A DNA stretch of 64,000 nucleotides from Arthrobacter crystallopoietes (GTDB lineage Bacteria > Actinomycetota > Actinomycetes > Actinomycetales > Micrococcaceae). Positions 60,894-64,000 of this stretch are shown one piece after another. The notes beneath the pieces are model-generated. The model saw nothing but the letters and a program-made list of their open reading frames with translations, was not told the DNA's origin and made no database searches. Every line of letters starts with the position of its first letter. Positions within the stretch are counted from its first letter, which is position 1. A program made the position numbers and the translations under genes. Location of the stretch: positions 3,162,001-3,226,000 of the forward strand of contig NZ_CP072014.1 in the NCBI RefSeq assembly GCF_017603825.1, given 5' to 3'.

Positions 60894-61721
60894 CTACTCC
60901 TCGGGCATCTTCTCTCCGGCCTCAATGAGCGCGTCGATCTGGTTGCCGCGGATGGGCCGCGGGCAGGTCCCGTACGGAGTAAAGGCGCTGGGATAGTTGA
61001 TTGCGCGGTTGAAATCGATGATGACGCTGCCGTCCGGACGCGGCTTCGCGGTGGTGACCTTGCGCCAGTCGTAGGTGCTGGTGCCGTTGGTGAGGTCGTG
61101 GAAGTTCAGCGTCAAGCCGCCCAAAGTACCCGGCTCCGCAACCAGCCGGTGGCTGGCGCCACCTAGTTCGAAGCTGACTTCCCCTACTGCCGTCGCTGTG
61201 CTCTGCACCTGCGGATGCGATGTGGCGATAGGAACCTGGCGTTCGGCGTCGTACGCTGTGAAATGCCCTGTCACGACCAAGTCGGGATTGAAATCGAACG
61301 TAGGCACCCCGTTGAATCCAGTGTAGACGGGGGAGTCGAGGTCACGGGTGCGGATGGCATAGCGGTCTGCGCGCACCGCAAGTTCCACCACGATGTTGCC
61401 GAACCGCACCCAGTCCAGCGACTCCTCATTGGCCAGCCGGGCTGTCACGCTGCCGTCCACGGGCTCACCGGTCTCGGCAAAGACCAGGTTGTCCGCAGCA
61501 GTAGCGGTCAGCGTTGCAATTCCACCGGCCGAGGCGGAGTCGTTGGCGCTCCAAAGGCCGGGAAGCAGCTCAACGGTTGTCGGTTCCGCCCCGAGCCACT
61601 GCAGCGACGTGAGGGTCAGCCAGCCGAACTCAGCCGCCAGAGCTTCATGCCGGCTCTGCCGGTAACGGGCAAAACGAAGCTGCTCGCGGTCTACGGCGCT
61701 GGGTGCTCCGGCGCTGGTCAT
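60894..61721 (-). CDS. DUF1684 family protein
   Basis: 275 residues, beta-rich. Motifs typical of the family: RQSRHEALAAEFGWLTLTSLQWL near the N-terminus and DFNRAINYPSAFTPYGTCPRPIRGN near the C-terminus. Function unknown. No membrane segment. Possibly cotranscribed with the FUSC exporter. Confidence 0.85.
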   Translation of the reverse strand: MTSAGAPSAVDREQLRFARYRQSRHEALAAEFGWLTLTSLQWLGAEPTTVELLPGLWSANDSASAGGIATLTATAADNLVFAETGEPVDGSVTARLANEESLDWVRFGNIVVELAVRADRYAIRTRDLDSPVYTGFNGVPTFDFNPDLVVTGHFTAYDAERQVPIATSHPQVQSTATAVGEVSFELGGASHRLVAEPGTLGGLTLNFHDLTNGTSTYDWRKVTTAKPRPDGSVIIDFNRAINYPSAFTPYGTCPRPIRGNQIDALIEAGEKMPEE

Positions 61722-61799
61722 GGCGTTCCTCCTGTTGGACTATGTTGCCCTCGGTTTAACACGGCAGGCCGCCTAATCATTTCCGAACCTCCCCGTGGA

Positions 61800-62648
61800 C
61801 TAACGCGAAGCGACAAATGTGGACATGCCGGCCTGCCCGAGGTCGGCGGTAGCACCGGCGAGAACCAGCACGACGTAGAGGCTGACCGGAATCAGCAGCA
61901 GCCACTCCCGCCAGGAACCTGCATTCCCAAGAATCGGCAAGGCAAAGTATCCGTTGGGACGCCAGATCCAGCGTAAAACGGGAACTCGCCGCCAAGCCCT
62001 GGGTGGTTTGACCCGCAGCGGCCAGGCCAAGTTCACTCCGCCTGTTGTCACCATGTCACCGAGGATGTGCATGACTACTCCGATGCCCATAGCCAGCGGA
62101 AACCAGTTCTGTTGTTCCGGGGCAAAAATGGTGATGAATGCAGCCACGAAGATTCCAACCGCCCAAGGGGTCTTTTTCAGCCGGTCGGGTATGAATCTGA
62201 GGGCCTTGGCGGCGAAGGCGACCAGCAGGATGCAGAGGACGCCGGCGGCCGGGTAAATGGTTCCAAACCGCCCTGTCTCCCATGTCACCAATCCCGCCAT
62301 CCAAGCAATTAGGACGAAGACGCACATCCCGATGATGGAATGGGTTCCCTTGCGGTGGCCGCCCGCCAGCGTACCTACGCCGGCGCAAACTGCATTGGAC
62401 ACGGGCGGAAGCGAATGGGCAATGGTGGCCCGGTGATGGTCCGCATCCGGAACCAAGGCGGCCCCGGCCGTGACGAAGGCGCCGGAGATGATGCCAATGG
62501 GTCCCACATCCAGCAGACCCATGCCTAACAGTACGGAATGGTTGCCGAGACCCAGAGGCTCAGCCAAGGGACCGAGAGAAAGTTCAAATTGGGTGGTGAG
62601 CGCTACCCAGGCGGCGGCTCCACTGGCGGCATGATGGGCTCCCAGCAT
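61800..62648 (-). CDS. membrane-bound metal-dependent hydrolase (YdjM/DUF457 family)
   Basis: 282 residues with several hydrophobic segments. Conserved metal-site candidates: ALVPDADHHRATIAH, HRKGTHSIIG and VMHILGDMVTTGGVNLAWP. The family is linked to LexA-controlled inner membrane proteins in enterobacteria; the activity is unproven. Its own small unit, separated from DUF1684 by 78 bases. Confidence 0.85.
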   Translation of the reverse strand: MLGAHHAASGAAAWVALTTQFELSLGPLAEPLGLGNHSVLLGMGLLDVGPIGIISGAFVTAGAALVPDADHHRATIAHSLPPVSNAVCAGVGTLAGGHRKGTHSIIGMCVFVLIAWMAGLVTWETGRFGTIYPAAGVLCILLVAFAAKALRFIPDRLKKTPWAVGIFVAAFITIFAPEQQNWFPLAMGIGVVMHILGDMVTTGGVNLAWPLRVKPPRAWRRVPVLRWIWRPNGYFALPILGNAGSWREWLLLIPVSLYVVLVLAGATADLGQAGMSTFVASR

Positions 62649-62865
62649 AGTGAAGGGGTTCCTTTCAATAACTGGTTCCGCCGCCGAAAATGCGGTTTAT
62701 CGTTCCAGTGGATTCAGTGAATTCTATCGACTCTTACCGTGGCATATCGCACTGACAGAATCTGGAAACTGCTTGCGCACTAGCCCGGAAGAGACAGAAA
62801 CGATATGGTAAGCATGCTGATCAATCGCAGGCCTCTACGGTCTTTTCCAATCAAAAGGAGACGCA

Positions 62866-63663
62866 ATGAGCACGAAGGTCGAGAAGCAGGTCATGGTTAA
62901 CGTGCCGGTGAGCACTGTTTATAACCAGTGGACCCAGTTCGAGGAATTTCCTCACTTTATGGGCGGCGTCAAGAGCGTAAAGCAGCTCGGCGATAACCGA
63001 CTTGAGTGGGTTGCCGAGCTCGGTGGAGTCCGCCGGCAATGGGAAGCAAGGATCGTTGAGCAGGTGCCGGACCAGAAGATCGCCTGGGCAGCAACCGAAG
63101 GCGCCACGAACGCCGGAGCGGTGTCCTTCGAGGACGTAGGTGGCGGCCAGACGTCGGTACGCCTGACGCTCGAATACGAGCCCGAGGGTATGGTCGAGAA
63201 GGTTGGCGATAAGCTCAACGTTGTGGAGAAGCAGGCCGAAGCGGACCTCCAAAAGTTCAAGGAGTTCATCGAGGCTGAAGGCTATGCCACTGGTGCGTGG
63301 CGCGGCTCCATCAATGAAGGCGCGGCAACAGGAACGCCCGGCGTCGAGGATGCCAGCGCATCGCGCGGCGACAGCGGAAAGGCCGGCGTGTCCGGCAAGG
63401 TTGCAGCCGCCGGGGTTGGTGTAGCGGCAGCGGCCGCAGCAGGCCTGGCTGCCGCTAAGAAGGACAGTGCCGATAAAGACGTGACAATCACGCCTGTGGT
63501 GGAGCCGGTACCGGCAACGCCCGTGGTGGAGACTGCGCCGGTCGTCACCGAGCCGGTTGTAGACACCGGTGCGGCTCTCACCCCGGAAGAGATTGCCGCA
63601 AAGTCCGACCGTGTGCGGAAAGACATCGAGGACGACGGCAGGAACCGGGGCGCCGGAATCTAA
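62866..63663 (+). CDS. SRPBCC/polyketide cyclase-like protein with low-complexity tail
   Basis: 265 residues. Residues 1-145 are a START/SRPBCC fold (EKQVMVNVPVSTVYNQWTQFEEFPHFM). After it comes an Ala/Gly-rich segment with a hydrophobic stretch (VAAAGVGVAAAAAAGLAAA near residues 185-203) and a Val/Pro/Thr repeat-like region, then a charged end. Lipid or polyketide binding is typical. A strong AAAGGAG precedes the ATG. Confidence 0.85.
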   Translation: MSTKVEKQVMVNVPVSTVYNQWTQFEEFPHFMGGVKSVKQLGDNRLEWVAELGGVRRQWEARIVEQVPDQKIAWAATEGATNAGAVSFEDVGGGQTSVRLTLEYEPEGMVEKVGDKLNVVEKQAEADLQKFKEFIEAEGYATGAWRGSINEGAATGTPGVEDASASRGDSGKAGVSGKVAAAGVGVAAAAAAGLAAAKKDSADKDVTITPVVEPVPATPVVETAPVVTEPVVDTGAALTPEEIAAKSDRVRKDIEDDGRNRGAGI

Positions 63664-63672
63664 CGTGCCACG

Positions 63673-63710
63673 ACAAAGAACGACGGCGGCCTCCCGCCGT
63701 CGTTCTTTGT
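63673..63710 (+). terminator. terminator of the SRPBCC gene
   Basis: Perfect 17-bp stem, 63673-63689 with 63694-63710, with a four-base loop (CCTC) and a U-rich outer end (TTCTTTGT). It starts nine bases after the stop. Confidence 0.9.
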
Positions 63711-63744
63711 GGCCGCGTTGGACGGCCCGTGGTGCAGTCCGCGC

Positions 63745-63764
63745 ATCTTGAGCCAATCTTGAGC
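63745..63764. repeat. direct repeat ATCTTGAGC at 11-base spacing
   Basis: ATCTTGAGC occurs at 63745-63753 and 63756-63764, one helical turn apart. The spacing is that of paired response-regulator sites, but two copies by chance are possible. I see no other feature in 63711-63978 except a GC-rich hairpin around 63925-63956. Confidence 0.3.
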
Positions 63765-63978
63765 TAAAGCAGGGCACAGCGTTGAGATTGCTCCGCCATG
63801 CTTGAAGCAGCAGATGGCGAGAGCTGAAGCCGGAGTCCGAATACTGGGGAGTACACGGATCCTCAAGGCCAGCTCGTCTCAGCTCATCCGGTGCGGGGCA
63901 CGGGCAGGCCTTTGGGGAGGCTGCCCGCCCCGGCATTCGGGCCGGGAGAGGCCGGGGCACATAGCGGCGGGCCTGTTA

Positions 63979-64000
63979 TTACTTTGACGATGCCGTTTCC
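63979..64000 (-). CDS. possible 3' end of a gene entering from the right edge
   Basis: On the minus strand the last bases read ETASSK followed by tandem stops (TAA TAA at 63981-63976), with a GC-rich hairpin after them. Tandem stops plus a terminator-like hairpin suggest a real gene end, but six codons cannot identify it. Confidence 0.25.

Noticed and set aside
1-64000. CRISPR array, tRNA, rRNA, insertion sequences, integrase or phage genes
   Set aside because: No regularly spaced repeats, no cloverleaf-like sequences that I could recognise, and no transposase or integrase motifs in any frame.

Overview
The window is high-GC DNA densely packed with genes, almost certainly a chromosomal segment of an actinobacterium close to Arthrobacter (Micrococcaceae). 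The evidence is mshA (mycothiol synthesis), an actinobacterial SufR-led suf operon next to ctaA, a GlgC/GlgA pair of the actinobacterial type, a dual-Rossmann FabG4/HtdX/FadA module like that of mycobacteria, and frequent GTG starts. The genus is inferred. I see no tRNA, rRNA, insertion sequence, integrase, phage gene or CRISPR array, and no stretch above 300 bases lacks a gene.

0-8 kb: ctaA (heme A synthase, cut by the left edge) and an ABC-2 exporter pair face sufR-sufB-sufD-Rieske ferredoxin-sufC-sufT, an Fe-S assembly operon without a cysteine desulfurase, closed by a perfect 19-bp terminator. 8-15 kb: Pr6Pr membrane protein, a secreted or membrane-anchored zinc peptidase, biotin uptake bioY-bioM-bioN with an inverted repeat in its leader, an ABC-F ATPase, SURF1 and small membrane or zinc proteins. 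15-23 kb: two SDR proteins (the second without the usual catalytic Tyr), serB, an ABC ATPase, a TauE-type permease, an rRNA/tRNA methyltransferase, rpmE2, an FMN reductase and a rearranged lipoate ligase. 22.6-32.9 kb: alpha/beta hydrolase facing a TPR regulator-like protein, pepN, then a tight operon of circularly permuted ATP-grasp, alpha-E protein, transglutaminase and an adenine/adenosine deaminase.

32.9-50 kb: a zinc-ribbon/SDR fusion, glgC facing glgA, an acyl-CoA oxidase with its TetR regulator facing fadA-fabG4-htdX (a beta-oxidation or chain-modification module) followed by a kynureninase, mshA, and a type III polyketide synthase-methyltransferase-FAD oxidoreductase cluster. 50-64 kb looks like a stress and accessory region: phosphoribosyltransferase, ATP-grasp ligase and CocE/S15 hydrolase; two tiny proteins (DUF6480, YtxH-like); a GH13 glucosidase; an Hrp1-like CBS protein next to a pyruvate-oxidase-type ThDP enzyme; a FUSC-type transporter; DUF1684; a membrane metal-dependent hydrolase; and an SRPBCC protein with a low-complexity tail.

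The best candidates for little-described systems are the ATP-grasp/alpha-E/transglutaminase/deaminase operon (28.4-32.9 kb) and the PRTase/ATP-grasp/S15 hydrolase operon (50.1-54.2 kb), the latter facing the polyketide cluster. All family assignments rest on reading motifs by eye; no database search was run.
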